Counted from the stretch's first letter, positions 1-12,149 are shown. The stretch is DNA of 64,000 bases from Rhodeus uyekii (GCA_037043235.1 JAWRVZ010000221.1:132001-196000), one strand, 5' to 3'. Program-made: numbers and translations. Notes: a model not told the origin generated them from the sequence alone.

Positions 1-49
<49 letters not shown>
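1..49. repeat. (AT)n microsatellite
   Basis: Uninterrupted AT dinucleotides from the window edge; the tract may extend upstream. Confidence 0.95.
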
Positions 50-53
<4 letters not shown>

Positions 54-369
54 CGAAATTAATAATTTTATATGCAAGGATGCATTAAATTGATCAAAAG
101 TGACACTAAAGAAATTTAAATTAAATAAATGAAGTTTGTTCAAACCTTCTTTTATCAAAATTAATAATTTTATTCTGCAAGAAAGCATTAAATTGATCAA
201 AAGTGACAGTAAAGAAATTAAAAATAAATAAATGAAGTTTGTTTGAACCTTCTATTTATCAAAATTAATAATTGTATAATTCATTTATAGTTATAAATAT
301 ATATAAAACTGTAAATTATAATTATTATAATTTAATAATTAATTAATTATTAAAATTAATTTACACTCC

Positions 370-590
370 TTAAAACGGTTTGGGGTCAGTAATATAAATA
401 AATAAAATTAATAATTTTATTCTGCAAGGAAGCATTAAATTGATCAAAAGTGACACTAAAGAAATGTAAATAAAATCAATGAATACTGAAAAAAGTATCA
501 TGGTTTCCACAAGTATTAACTATTTTCAGAATTGATAATAATAGAAATGTTTCTTGAGCATCAAATCATCATGTGACTATTGACTGGAGT
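370..590 (+). repeat. Dispersed teleost repeat with local partial duplication
   Basis: The block with GCATTAAATTGATCAAAAGT and then ATCATGGTTTCCAC matches a very common interspersed repeat of teleost introns, recognised from memory of many fish genes. Truncated copies of its first half also occur at about 60-120 and 160-250, so this piece is locally duplicated. No coding capacity is seen. Confidence 0.6.
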
Positions 591-1530
591 AATCACAAAA
601 ATTAAATACTTTTTAAAATATATTAAATTAGAGAAACGGCTATTTCAACTTGTAATAAAATCCTACAGTATTACTGTTTTTCTTAAAAAAAATAGTTGCT
701 TTTCAAGTGTTTCGCAATGTGTACTAAATATTAACCCTTGTGTCACGTTCCCTTTATTCAACATTGAAAAGCATTGAAACCGTCTTATCATCAGTTTTGC
801 TCTCTCACCACATAGGCGGTTTACCGTGATCGTATCAGAACACTGTGTCATCGTCCTGTTGAGGCTTCGCTCTTCAACTCATTTCCTGTGCTACACCATA
901 AAAAACTCCTAAAACATGCCTAGATAACAGCACTACAGCACAGGCATCCGACTGAAAGCAACGTTCCACTGCTGCAAAGCAGATTCATTCAACCAACCTC
1001 TAGGCGTTTGCTTACTGGCCTAAGTTAGAAGACCCTATCCTCAAGTTAAGCGAGTTAGCAGTATCTCTGTTTTGATGATTCATCCCCATCCGATAATGTG
1101 CCTCCGGTTGGAATTCGCAAACATAGCTACTCATTCACAGCTATTGACGCTTTTGTTCCATCTATCGCTCTGTTTGCTCACCAGGACAGTGAGAGTACAG
1201 TATTTTCAAACAAAGCCTTGAACCCACGGGTCAAATTGCTACGCTTCTATTAACTGGTTCCTGCATTATGCAGAGTGAGTCAGAGCTCAGTGCCTTGTGT
1301 CCATTGTTCTCCATTGGGTAAAATAAATAGGGAAGTAAAGGCAAGCAGAGAGGCTACTGATGACACAAGACCTTTCACAAGTTGTTTTATAAGAGTCACA
1401 GCCGATAACTTCTACTGTTACCAAGTATTATCCCTGTGATGTTTCATGTCTTTAAATGTATTTAGACCATTTTCTGCTTTTGTTTACGTGTTTGGTATAC
1501 TTGGATTTCTTGGATTTCTCTTCAATTACT

Positions 1531-1677
1531 TACATTTATGCATTTGGCAGACGCTTTTATCCAAAGCATTCAAGAAACACGTTGACATTCTGATCAGTTC
1601 TTGCTTTTCGTGGGAATCGAACCCATGACCGTGGCGTTGCAAGCACCAATGCTCTACTAGTTGAGTTACAGAGCAGC
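1531..1677 (-). mobile_element. tRNA-derived SINE, copy 1
   Basis: On the minus strand the order is a tRNA-like head with A box (about 1650-1675) and B box (GGGTTCGATTCC, about 1613-1626), then a unique body ending in GCATAAATGTA. The + strand begins TACATTTATGCATTTGGCAG, the tail shared with the six other copies in the window. This is an RNA polymerase III-type retroposon with no protein. Confidence 0.8.
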
Positions 1678-1910
1678 TGATGCTGATGATACTTAAAATC
1701 ATAAATCACCATAAAATCAACATGGACAAAATATCTGAAGCATCTCAATCAAGGATTTGTTTTTGGGATTTTGTGTTTTGCTCTGATTGGTCAGATAAAA
1801 TATTGTGGCGTTTGCTATGGATAATGTATAATAAAAATAAAAGTCTTTTATAATCTTGAGTCAAAATCTTAACAAAAACATTTTATCGCAACATTAACAT
1901 CTGTATTTAA

Positions 1911-2152
1911 AGATGTTCACAATTTGTTATTTTATTATAACATTATTATATTATTTAATTAATTAAATTATTTATATTATTTATTTATTAGTATTATAAC
2001 ATTATTATATTATTTAGTTTATTTATTTAATTATTTATATTATTTATTATTATTATAACATTATTATATTATTTAATTAATTCATTTATTTATTTAATTA
2101 TTTATATTATTTATTTATTATTATTATAACATTATTATATTATATGATTTTA
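1911..2152. repeat. AT-rich tandem repeat, about 3-4 units of 65-75 bp
   Basis: The segment TATTATAACATTATTATATT recurs about every 70 bp with intervening ATTTA-rich sequence. This is simple expansion in an intron. Confidence 0.75.
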
Positions 2153-2523
2153 TTATTTATAGTGGCTAGTGAAGGGCTTGCGTGTGTGTAAGTTCCTGTG
2201 GTGCCAGTCATTATTATCATGATGTCATTTTCCCGCAGAGTGAATTCTAGTCACATGCCGTTTTACCTCTCAGGCGATTGGCTAGAAAGTTTCTGTGGCA
2301 CCGTGAGCAAAGATGGCAAATTTCAAAACAAATACCTGCGTCAGTCAATCAACTTCCATTGAGATACATAAGAGCACTAATGGAGGGTGATCATCGGGTA
2401 TTACATCCCTCCTTAGTTACAGCGGTCGTAGGACAAGCGGCACTTTTACAAACCCTTGCATTCTCCAAAAGCGTTTTCAGCAAGACTCACCAGTCTTTAC
2501 CTGTCTTTTTGTTCTCTCTGCAG

Positions 2524-2622
2524 ATGTGAGGATCTGTTCTCCCCCATTTATGGTGCTGAACAGTGAGTGTGGCCCAGACACACTGGAGCAGATCGAGCAG
2601 CACGGTCTTACATTCCCCTTCA
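2524..2622 (+). CDS. itpk1: itpk1 exon A
   Basis: It is preceded by a pyrimidine tract and CAG, and followed by GTAAGT. It encodes VRICSPPFMVLNSEC...LTFPF after a split first codon. The last base (A) joins TT of the next exon to make Ile, as in the family (FPFICKT). Confidence 0.95.
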
Positions 2623-5600
2623 GTAAGTCTCACGACTCTCACCTCTCCCTGTCTGAGACGAGATTAAGGTATCTCACTTTAAATCTGCAAATACATTTAC
2701 CATTGTTGTGGCAAAATCCATCCACTTCAGTTGGAATCAAGACTCTTGCGTGAGGAAAACATTCAATGAAAGATTCCTCCATGCAGATTGTGCAACGGTT
2801 TCATGATGGTCAAGCGAATTCGCCATGTTGACCAAAAGAAATCTGCATGAATGGACCTTTTGTGTCCTTGAAGTTTCACTGAAATTTCTCTAATGTGATC
2901 CAGGGTTCTTGTGGGTCTTTAATTTTTTTTCAGTTCAGTTTGCAAATGCCGTAAAAAGTCTTATTTCATATTTTTTTTGGTCTTATTTCATATGGCCTAA
3001 AGGGCTTATTTAAACGTTGACATTCAAAATGCAGTGCTGTTGCACTTTCTGCAGGATCGTCAGCTCACCATCAATAAATAATGAACATTTATGCCAAGCA
3101 TAAATACTTTATAGAGTTAATATTGTAATATGTTGTAGATGGTTGTAAGAGTGCTTTTTTTTAATCGTCCTCCTCTTTATGAATGAGCAGCTCGTAGTAA
3201 TGCAACCCTTCAAAATAAGAGTCCTGTTGCATTTCAGGCCTGTTTCTAATTGAAAGTTCTGCATAACTGGTATTTTTTCGTTTTGTAATTTTGGTTACAC
3301 AGTATCTAGAATTTGATTCAACATAAACTCTTGTGGTTTCTTTTTGGGCTGCCCTGTCATTGGAAGGAAAGACTAAAATCATTGTTAAAGACATTTAATA
3401 TTTAAGTAACTGCACAATCTTTTTATTGCCTTTTAGATCAATTATTATTGTATAATAATAAAACCTATAATTTGTATGTACTAATAAATGAATATGTAAA
3501 CCAATTTCAAAACATAAATGTATATTTATAAAAAAAAAAATTAGTATTTTAAACATTCTGTTACCTTGTTTTGCATTTGTTTTACATAAAATTATTGGAT
3601 ATACTAGATTTATTCTAAGATTTTATGAGCATGTTCTATATGGATGTACGGTATTAATTTTATTTCTGCAAGTCTTAAATTTGATTTTAAAAACTGCAGA
3701 TGCCCTGATGAGCACACTTAAAAATCTGTGAAACGCTGTTTTTGTTGTCTTGCACTAAAATTATATTAGGTTGCATTTCACAATAATCTTAAGTGCATTA
3801 AATGTTTATTAAAGAGTTGCATTATTAATTAGACTTAACTAATCCTTTTTTTCTTTTCGTCCTGCACAGTTTGCAAAACACGGGTTGCTCACGGAACTAA
3901 CTCTCATGAGGTAATAATGCTCTTTTCTAATTCTGTTTTTGTGAAATGTGATTACGGAGGTCATGAAATGCTAATACGCACACACACACACACAAAGCTT
4001 TGTTTTTTTGTGAGCTGCCTACTTCCATTTGAAGGCAGCATTCGAAGTGAAATTGAAAATCCTGATTTGGAAAGTTCAACTCTTAAGAATATATGTACGT
4101 ATGCATGTGTGTTTGTTTATTGGCACCTTTGGTTCCATGAAGAAGCTTTAAAAGGCTCTGTTATGCTAATTTAAAGGTTCTTAATGTTGTTTCAGAGGTA
4201 TCTGAGAACAGGTGTACATGTATCCACGGTCAAACAACACTTTATCATAATATACATTGCACTTCACCTCATTTCTCAGTGTCTGAAACGGCTCAATCAA
4301 GGATCCGGTCTCTTTAAACCGTTTTTTTCTTAGAGTCTACTCTGCTCTGATTGGTCAGATGGCCCAGTCTGTTGTGATTGGTCTGTCGTTTACAGAAACA
4401 AAAGCTCCTCGGCACTTGATGCAAACAGTAACTGGTGTTGGTTTTATGTTATTAATTTGAGCCTGAGTTCTCATCCTTTGGCAGTGCATGCAAAGTGGAT
4501 TTGCTCTCGCAGCGCAGAAAACAGCAGCTTCTTGACATGTCGACAACACACACCAAACTCTTCCAGGCCTCAGCTTCACCTACAGTTTTTGCGGGCCGGC
4601 AAATTAGATGTTGCAGGCAGCCAATGAAGACCATAGGTTGGCTTCATGCAATGTTGATACAAACCTACATATGCTTGTGCTGGAAGTATACCGGCAACTC
4701 GTTTCATGCAGTTCAGAACCAGTTTTTCCTTTTTGGGAGACAATAACTCCATTTATCATGCACTTTAAAACTTTGCAGACTATAAATATTCACACTATAT
4801 GAAAGGTAAGATCCCAAAAAAAAAAATCATGATGGGTTACTTTAACATCCACTTTCCAATGCACAAAAGGTGCTTTATATATACAGTAATGCCTTGAGAT
4901 ACGAGCATAATCCGTTCCAAGACCGAGCTCGTAATTGCTCGTATCTCAAATAAATTTTTCCCATAAGAAATAACAGGGAATAAATGAATCCGTTCCGGCC
5001 CTCTAAAATACTCACTTATTAGTGCTAATAACAGTGGAAAAAAACATATTTGTAATTGCAATAGAGACACACACACAGTAATCCACTTCGCCACTTCACG
5101 GTTCAAGTTTCGCGCTCTCAGTGCATCGCGGATTTTTTTTAAATATTAATCAAAGTAAGAATTTCAAAAATACCACCATATCGGCAGCCATATTGCAGAA
5201 AGCAGTGTTGCTTCATCGTGATGCGAGAGAAACAGTTTCCCAGGATGCCAGACGAAGAGAGAAACTCTCAGAGGCTTTGTACACGCCCACGGCACTCAGA
5301 CAAGTCACGTGATTGGTTCCCGGCGCGAGATCGACCAATGAGAGCACGAGTGGATGTATCCCGTGAGCTGATTGGCTACTTCGCGGATTTTCACCTATCA
5401 CGGGGGGGGGTTCCAGTCCACATTAACCGCGATAAACGAGGGATCACTGTAGATGTGCAGAGGAGGAGGGAGGGACTATGTAGATTACGTACTTTACGCA
5501 ATAACGCAAACCCAATACGGAAGACTCACGGGAGATGCGTACGGAAGTCGACTATTGCTACAAATCCATGCCAAAAAGAAACGAGTGCAAAACTGATGTT

Positions 5601-8600
5601 TACGTGCACGTAAATTACATACGCGAGCGGATAACAGATTTACATTCGAAAAGACGGGAACCCGCAAGCTCATTTTAATCCCTTGCATGCATGCATGACA
5701 TCTCATCTGCACACAATACACATGCACACGCTCGATACTCTCTCGACTGCTGTTTTTGCTCGCGCAAACACTTTTGTTTTAGTCCAGGACCACGGGAAGT
5801 GAACGAGTGAGTGTCGGGGTCTGTAAGTTGCTCGTATCTCAAATATTTACTCGTAACTCAAAGCAAAAATTTGCTCAAAGGCTTTCTCGTATCTCGGAAT
5901 ACTCGTGTGTCGAGACGCTCGTATCGCAAGGTATTACTGTATAATGGAAAAAGGTTCCCTCAGGCAGTAAGAAAAAAGGTTCTTTGGGGAACCCAAAATG
6001 GTTGTTCTATGGCATCACTGCAAAAGAACCCTTTGGAAACCTTTATTTCTAAGTCTCACTGTGTTCCTTTGCAGATGGCTATAATTTTCAACGCCGAGGA
6101 CCTAAAGGACGTGAAGCCCCCGTGTGTCATTCAGAGTTTTATAAACCATAATGCCGTGCTCTATAAGGTATTCGTGGTGGGCGAGTCGTACTCTGTTGTG
6201 GAGAGACCATCACTCAAGAACTTTCCCTCTGGACCGTCTGGTAAATCTTCAGCCCACACTTTATAAATGTTATTTCCATGAAAGGCCACTCCTGCGATAT
6301 GGTTCATTTCACCACAATTGGACCTTCAGTTTGTTTAGGCATGATTTACGTTACAACATTCCCGCTGTATAACTCAGATGCCTTTGCATAGCTGACTGCA
6401 GTGGAAAGAGTCGATTGTGTTTTGCTCCTATCCTGTCAGCAGAAGTGCTTACTGAAGTCTGGTTTCCGCCACAGGCCGCTGATCCGTTTGCATATGCCAG
6501 TATACTTGCAGTCCATGCAAACCAGTTACGGCTACTGAGAGAGCAGCCTGTTAGTTTAATGCAAATTCATGAGGTCATATCTGTGAATTCATGAACTCAT
6601 GCTGAACTCCACAATGCACAAGTGCACATTCACACACATATGTAAATGCACTTGCCTGTCATTGTGCTTTGCCTTCAAGCTGTATTCAAATGGGGGGGGG
6701 GGGCTGTTTAGAAGATTAAAACAAAGAAAAAGGGGTGGCACTATGTTTCTAAAGACAGATCTGCTTGTTGATGATTTCTAAGAATCCCATGAAGGGATGA
6801 CGAAAAACGTTGATGGATTTTTTAACAACTGAATTTTAACCCCATAAACTACAACTATATTTGTAATCCATTACGTCACATAATTAAGTCTACTTATTAT
6901 TTTTATTTTTGAGATGGAGGAACAGTTACTCAAATTTAGGACTTATGAATGACCTAAGAAAGAAGAAATGTTTCAGTCTATTAAAAAGAATAGTCATTTT
7001 TTACTCGCCCTCCTGTTTTTCTAAACTTAAAACTTTATAAAGTTTAGAAAAACTTTCACTCATCTACCAATGAGGTTCATTGTCGTGTTACGCATCACGT
7101 TTGAGCTTCAGCAAGAACCAATGAGGTTCGTTGAATTGGGGTGAGGGTGATTGTATAAATTTTACTTGAATGTAATTTAAATAAAGTAAATGTAAGAAAA
7201 CTAAATAATATAATCAAATAATTTTATTAAAAACTTTTTATTATTATTTATTTTTAGTCTGATTGCATACAAATTTAAATGGACTAATGTTTCTATACAG
7301 CCATTACAGAACGATGTCATGCATTACATCGCTCTATATTTTCATGCATGAAAACTAATTTTCATATCATAAATTTTCATAAAGTTTCATATTATCAAAC
7401 AAATTTAAATAAAAGTAACACAAGTCAACACAAACAGTTTTTAAATGAAGATTGTTATGGTTAAAGGAAAACAAAATCCAAGACCTATGTGTATGTATGT
7501 ATTTTCTAGTAAAATATGTTTTTGAAATGCATGAATTTCTGAAGCTATTTTAATGCCTTGTTATTCAGTGGCATAACACAGACGTGTTTAGAAGCTATAC
7601 AAGCGAAGTCATTTTCTTAGGTTCAAAAAGATATAATCTTTAATTAATAGATGTCCATGGTAAATATTTGGGGTACAGAAGGAAGGAAGGCTAAAAGGTG
7701 GATTGCTGTCTCCCTTAATGAATTTCTTTACTGCCATTTGAGTGGGAGATCATAAATCCCAGCATCCTCTTGGCACTAGATTTTTGTTTTTCTTCCTCAC
7801 GGTCTCTTTCTCTCCCTCTCTGCCTGGCACTCCTGATACCTTCAATCCCTCAGCTGAACTGCAATCCTCTGCTGCTGTCTAGTGGCTCCTTGTGCACTTG
7901 CACTGTTACACTGTCCCTTTTATTCAACTGACTTGCAGCTGAAAGTGTTTGGATTTTCCATATTAACTTGTTTGTTTTTTTATGCTTTTACAGACAGAAA
8001 AGCAATTTTCTTCAATAGCCACAATGTGTCCAAGCCGGAGTCGTCCTCTGACCTCACGTCTGTAAGTGGGCGTCCTGAATGAATTGCGGTTCTTGCAAGT
8101 CAAAAACAAACACTAAAGCTTGTGGCAAAAGCTCAATATTCACTTTTGTTTGCATTTTTCACAGAGAGATAATGTAGAAGGCGTTTCTCAGCCCCCGAAT
8201 GATGATGTCATCAGGGAACTGTGTAAATCTCTGCGGGAAGCTCTCGGGGTTTCGCTCTTTGGCATCGACATCATCATTAACAACCAGACGGGCCAACATG
8301 CAGTCATTGACATCAATGCATTCCCTGGTGTGTATCTGTCCGTGCAAACATCCTGCTAACTCTCCCATGCCAGATAGAGTTAAGAACCCCCGGAGAACGT
8401 TTAATAACTTGGTATTTTGCACACACACTACCTTTGATAGTTAGGGTTGAGTTTTGGTAATAATCTGTTTATTATTAATGCTCACTGTTTATCATAATGC
8501 ATTTTTCCAGGATTTTTTTATTAAAATAAAGAACAGCATTTATTTGAAATGTTTGTAACTTTATACATGTCTTTACTGTCAGTATAAAAAAAGTCTAATA

Positions 8601-8928
8601 ATATTAATAAAAAAAGACTTACTGACTTAACATGACATTTTCTTGGTTCATACAATTTGACTGGATGAGCTAATCTTGTATTTTGTGGTTTTCTTGTCTA
8701 CATTTGGCAGGCAAGTTTTTACTGCATCACTGTTTTTAGGAAATAATATTATTAGCAGCAATGATAAGAGGTCCATCACCCCCCAACACACATTTTAATA
8801 AGATTATTTTCTTCATCACATTATCCAGGCACGTTACTTTGACAGTTTTAGCTTCAGGACATTTAAACTTTTTCTTCATAGAGATATACGTGTTAGTCAT
8901 TTGTATGTCTATTATTGTTATTATACTA

Positions 8929-8963
<35 letters not shown>

Positions 8964-9063
8964 TAAATTTAAAAAAAAATATTAATGAAAATATATATAT
9001 ATTTTTTTAATTAATATATATATATATTTTTTTAATTAATATATATATATTGATTAATAATTA

Positions 9064-9101
<38 letters not shown>

Positions 9102-9185
9102 TTGATTTTATATATATATAATCAAATGTATTTGATTATTAAGTGAAATAAATTTTATGTATATAAAATATAAATATAATGTATA

Positions 9186-9227
<42 letters not shown>

Positions 9228-9773
9228 TATTTCACTTAATAATCAAATATCTTCTTTAAAAAGATTTCAGACTTAAGGTCTATGCACAAAAAGTGGTTAT
9301 CTGGTAATAAATGGATTAGAACTATTGCATAAATATAACTTAGTACCATAAAATCCCTTAAAATGCCAAATATTAAATAATGCTAAAATATCAAACTAAA
9401 GTTTAACACATTAATTTCATTGAAATACTTAAAAAATAATAATAATTACAATCAGTTTTTACTCTTTTCAGGATATGAGGGCGTTCCCGAGTTCTTCAAC
9501 GACCTCCTCAACCACATCATCAGCGTCCTCCAGGACCACTCCTCCAGTGACCCCTCGGCCCCCCCTCCTTCCAGCCAGCTGCCCGCTTTAGGCGTCCCCT
9601 CCCAGGAGTGCTGTGGCATTCTGGGTAAGGAGTCGGACAGCAGCCCCTGGATCGTGGAGGGTGACGGGGGTCTGAAAGGCCCACGTCAGAGACTGGGCTG
9701 CAACACGGCCATGTCCCCCAACTTCCAACAGCACTGCGTGTCCACGATAGCCACTAAAGCCTCGTCACAATGA
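2524..9773 (+). CDS. itpk1: Inositol-tetrakisphosphate 1-kinase, C-terminal part (6 exons, joined)
   Basis: The joined exons 2524-2622, 3870-3910, 6075-6240, 7994-8061, 8165-8327 and 9472-9773 encode 279 residues ending at TGA. The product is recognised as ITPK1, an ATP-grasp kinase/isomerase that phosphorylates inositol tris- and tetrakisphosphates in the cytosol and feeds synthesis of higher inositol phosphates. Visible landmarks are RICSPPFM at the start, the substrate-site stretch CKTRVAHGTNSHE across the second exon, FINHNAVLYKVFVVGES, the metal-binding GIDII and VIDINAFPGYEG motifs, and the conserved tail ATKASSQ. All junctions are GT-AG and phases match (1, 0, 1, 0, 1). The first codon is split, so an earlier exon supplies its first base. 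About 120 N-terminal residues (human protein about 414) are not in the window. The C-terminal region between the ATP-grasp core and ATKASSQ is shorter than in human. I cannot tell whether this is the a or b paralogue. Confidence 0.96.
2623..3869 (+). other. itpk1: itpk1 intron
   Basis: A 1.25 kb GT-AG intron. Nothing coding was recognised. A 77-residue antisense open frame at 3161-3394 has no family features. Confidence 0.85.
3870..3910 (+). CDS. itpk1: itpk1 exon B (41 bp)
   Basis: This micro-exon is too short for ORF finding. It lies between TGCACAG and GTAATA and encodes the completed Ile followed by CKTRVAHGTNSHE. The Lys and His residues here belong to the nucleotide/inositol phosphate binding region of ITPK1. 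Confidence 0.95.
4884..5939. mobile_element. Pogo/Tigger-like non-autonomous DNA transposon, copy A (full length, nested insert)
   Basis: Terminal inverted repeats CAGTAATGCCTTGAGATACG and CGTATCGCAAGGTATTACTG are flanked by TA on both sides. The body repeats the GCTCGTATCTC motif near both ends. No transposase frame remains. TA target duplication and CAGT... ends are typical of pogo/Tigger elements of the Tc1/mariner superfamily; that family assignment is inferred from the ends only. Confidence 0.85.
5076..5449. mobile_element. Second TIR element nested in copy A
   Basis: It begins CAGTAATCCACTTCGCC and ends CGAGGGATCACTG followed by TA; the ends are imperfect inverses with CGCGGTT-type subterminal sequence. 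This looks like another Tigger-type MITE inserted in the AC-rich part of the host element. A TA is not preserved on the left. Confidence 0.55.
6075..6240 (+). CDS. itpk1: itpk1 exon C
   Basis: It starts after TTTGCAG and ends before GTAAAT. It encodes MAIIFNAEDLKDVKPPCVIQ, FINHNAVLYKVFVVGESYSV and then VERPSLKNF, part of the ATP-grasp fold. The final G joins AC of the next exon (Asp). Confidence 0.96.
6241..7993 (+). other. itpk1: itpk1 intron
   Basis: A 1.75 kb AT-rich intron. It holds a G9 homopolymer near 6692 and a single stray unit of the 51-bp minisatellite at 7066-7133. Nothing coding was recognised. Confidence 0.85.
7066..7133 (-). repeat. Isolated 1.3-copy unit of the 51-bp minisatellite
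   Basis: The reverse complement matches the array unit of 20543-23327: ACCAATGAGGTTCATT, then GTGTTACGCATCACG, TTTGAGCTTCAGCAAGA, and again ACCAATGAGGTTC. It lies in another gene's intron 13.5 kb from the array. Confidence 0.85.
7994..8061 (+). CDS. itpk1: itpk1 exon D
   Basis: It is bounded by TTTTACAG and GTAAGT. It encodes RKAIFFNSHNVSKPESSSDL and then TS after the split Asp codon. IFFNSHNVSKPESSS is a signature stretch of vertebrate ITPK1. Confidence 0.96.
8165..8327 (+). CDS. itpk1: itpk1 exon E (metal-binding motif)
   Basis: It is bounded by TTCACAG and GTGTGT. It encodes DVIRELCKSLREALGVSLFG, IDIIINNQTGQHAVIDINAF and P. The Asp of GIDII and the Asp/Asn of IDIN are the ATP-grasp magnesium ligands. 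The last G begins the Gly codon finished in the next exon. Confidence 0.97.
8328..9471 (+). other. itpk1: itpk1 last intron, very AT-rich
   Basis: A 1.1 kb intron dominated by TA microsatellites (about 8931-8959, 9065-9097 and 9190-9218) with A/T-rich spacers. Nothing coding was seen. Confidence 0.85.
8931..9240. repeat. Cluster of (TA)n microsatellites
   Basis: Several pure TA runs of 20-35 bp are separated by palindromic A/T segments. ATCAAATGTATTTGATTATT and its inverse AATAATCAAAT appear around 9120-9245, so part of the block could fold back. Confidence 0.85.
9472..9773 (+). CDS. itpk1: itpk1 terminal coding exon
   Basis: It starts after TTTTCAG, completing the Gly codon, and continues YEGVPEFFNDLLNHIISVLQ. 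A low-complexity Ser/Pro segment follows, then QRLGCN, SFQQHC-like NFQQHC and the conserved C-terminus ATKASSQ before TGA. The middle of this exon diverges most from mammals, as expected for the disordered tail of ITPK1. Confidence 0.96.
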
Positions 9774-9879
9774 CTGCCCCCCCGCCGCCATCCTTCCCTG
9801 AACAAATTGTGAAGAAAGAGTGAATAGTATACAATAATAATAATAACTACTACACTGATAAAATATAACTGTAATCAAG

Positions 9880-9885
9880 AATAAA
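9880..9885 (+). terminator. itpk1: Candidate itpk1 polyadenylation signal
   Basis: AATAAA lies 107 bases after the stop codon. A second hexamer at 11325 would give a longer 3' UTR. Confidence 0.45.
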
Positions 9886-10512
9886 CTATATTGGGAATCA
9901 TAATGATGTTGATAAAGGGCATTGAATTCTATCTTCTATGCCTTTGCATATGTTTTTTTTATTGATTTTATTTTTTTATTTTGTTTCTTTTTAGTATAAC
10001 AACTCAGTACTGTAATGTGAACATGGGAAATCAACATAGATCAGCATCTAAATCAGTTTTAATTTCAATGGTAGTTAAGTGAACACACTAGGCATGTTGG
10101 ATATCGAGGGTTTGGAAGGTTTTCTTTTGTTGCAGATGGAAAAGACTAACTGATATCAGTGTCTTTAATGACATTGAACACAAACACACCCGATAATTAA
10201 CAACTAGGACACCTAAAATGTCTTTGTGCTCTGTATTTAGTGGCAATCCTATATTGTGATGATCCACGGTGTATATCTTTGTGCAACGTCTGCGAATCTG
10301 CTCCGTAAGCCGTTTGATCTTGTGACACTCTGTAATCTTTCCATAATGCTCCGGAAGACTTTCATCATCTTTCCATAAACATTGTGACACCTGACATTTT
10401 TCATGTGCATTTCAGCACATTATATCATGAGGTGTTATATGAAGTGGGAGAAAAATCTAACAATGCCGTTCCAGGTGAACCATGTCAAGTACTATTATGT
10501 TAGGTTAGTTAT

Positions 10513-10765
10513 TAGGATAGTTCAACCAAAAATCTGACATTTACTCACCCTAATGTTGTTCCAAACCTGTATGAGTGTCTGATTTGAAGAGTGTGTATCA
10601 GATGATGATGGAAGCCATTGACTTCCATTGTAGAAAAATAATCCTATGGGAGTCAATGGAGTTCAACAATTAGTTGTTACCAACAGTCTTCAAAATATCT
10701 TCTTTTGTGTTCAGCAGGAGAAAGAAAATCATACAAGTTTGGAACAACTTGACGGTTAATAAATG
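10513..10765. mobile_element. Fold-back repeat, ANGEL-like
   Basis: The left arm GGATAGTTCAACCAAAAATC, then CCAAACCTGTATGAGT and TTGACTTCCATTGTAG, is mirrored on the right by GGAGTCAATGG, TCATACAAGTTTGGAACAAC and GGTTAATAAATG. This palindromic layout is typical of the abundant ANGEL-type cyprinid MITE; the name is from memory of similar sequences. It lies in the itpk1 3' UTR or just past it. Confidence 0.6.
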
Positions 10766-12149
10766 GCTAAAATTAATGACTAAATTCTGTTGTTTGTCAG
10801 TGAAAGTTGAAAGAGGATATATTGACATTCCCCCTCTGTGTGTGTGTGTGTATGTGATGTTTTTTTTAGCAGACAGTCCTTTAAAAGTTCTAACCTTTTG
10901 TACATGATCCAGTTTTGAAAGTCATATATTTATGATTCACACACACCCTTGAAATATTAGAACGAACTGTATAAGATGTTCACGGGAGTATTTTTTCTTG
11001 TTCTAAGTGCAAGAAAAGACGCATCTCTTCCACAGAGGGTTAAACACTTTGATTCTGTTCTTGGTTACCATTCCTGGCTTGAACAGGAAAATGAACAGAT
11101 TTGCACAAATGTTGTTCTTATTCCTCCGAGTTACAAATGAAATAATTCCCAGCTGGTTTGAAAATCACTAGTATTTGTTTTACACATCATGTCATCAGCG
11201 AAACATTTCATATTTAAATCAGATTGTTTTATGAACTGCCATGAGGTGTGTTCTAAAATGTGTTTATTAATATCAATCTATGTCATTAAAACCATCTGAA
11301 CCATTTTGACATTAATTCAAATGTAATAAAGCCAAAAAGTGATATCGTAATGAAACTTAAACAACCCACAGCAGTTTTTGTGCAATTACTTTTGTTTGCT
11401 AACGGTTGATTGAAAAAGTATTTGTATTCATGTTTATGAAAGAAATTTCGCAAAGTGACTTTGAAGTACTCCTACACGACTGAAGACCAACAGAAAACCG
11501 CTTGTTTTTGTTCACTGTGAGAGGAACGAGTGCTGGAGATTTTGACTTGTCTTAATGTGGTAAACGAGAGCGCTGGAAATGGACGGCTGTCGTCATTCTC
11601 TTCGTTTCTGTACAGCGCCACTCACTTAGCACCTTACATTAATGCTTTTCTTCTTCTGAAGGGGTCCGTTTTTTAATACAACATTTAAGATTGATATTTT
11701 CATAGGTGTACCGAACTGTGTCTAAGATCTTTTTCTAGAATATCTCCCTCCATTGTTATTAAAAATCAAATGAATTGTCATTTAAATACCATTTTAAAGA
11801 ATGTGAGCCATGTCGACTTCAACGAGAATTAACTGGGTTTTTTTATTTCGGGACGTGTAGTCTCTTGCTTGCTAATATCAAGAGAGTTGGAGTGTGTTTA
11901 TATGTCTAATGATGAGTTGTTCAGATTAAGGTTGTGTTTTGTATAACCGAAAATGCTCCAAGTTTTGAGTCCTGTGAGAGGCAGAGAGAATGACGGCTTT
12001 ACCTTTTGTCTCTGTACTTTTGCCTTCATTGTACTATCAAATAGAAAAACTCCTCACCTACTAAATTTTCTGTCTCTATCATTATTTATTGATATCCTCG
12101 TGGTTTCGGGTCTCATATAAGATTTCGGGCCCCTGTGTTTGCGTATTCA

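Larger units (their letters stand above)
1..2523 (+). other. itpk1: itpk1 intron (5' part of window)
   Basis: No exon for the residues preceding RICSPPF is visible here, so this is intron upstream of the first visible exon. It contains an AT dinucleotide run, a common teleost dispersed repeat, a SINE in reverse orientation and an AT-rich tandem block. Open frames here are short and carry no recognisable domain. Confidence 0.7.
3911..6074 (+). other. itpk1: itpk1 intron with pogo-like element
   Basis: A 2.2 kb intron, half of it occupied by the TA-flanked element at 4884-5939, which itself holds a second inverted-repeat element. Nothing coding was seen in the rest. Confidence 0.85.

Noticed and set aside
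1613..1677. tRNA genes at the SINE heads
   Set aside because: A and B boxes are present, but the cloverleaf cannot be completed and the same body and tail follow in all seven copies, so they are SINEs.
2278..2529. Possible extra itpk1 exon just upstream of exon A
   Set aside because: The translation does not resemble the ITPK1 residues expected before RICSPPF, and no suitable phase-1 donor was found.
3161..3394. 77-residue antisense frame in an itpk1 intron
   Set aside because: No family resemblance, splice context or codon signal.
10088..10390. 100-residue antisense frame downstream of itpk1
   Set aside because: No recognisable domain; it lies in AT-rich UTR or intergenic sequence and is a length expected by chance.
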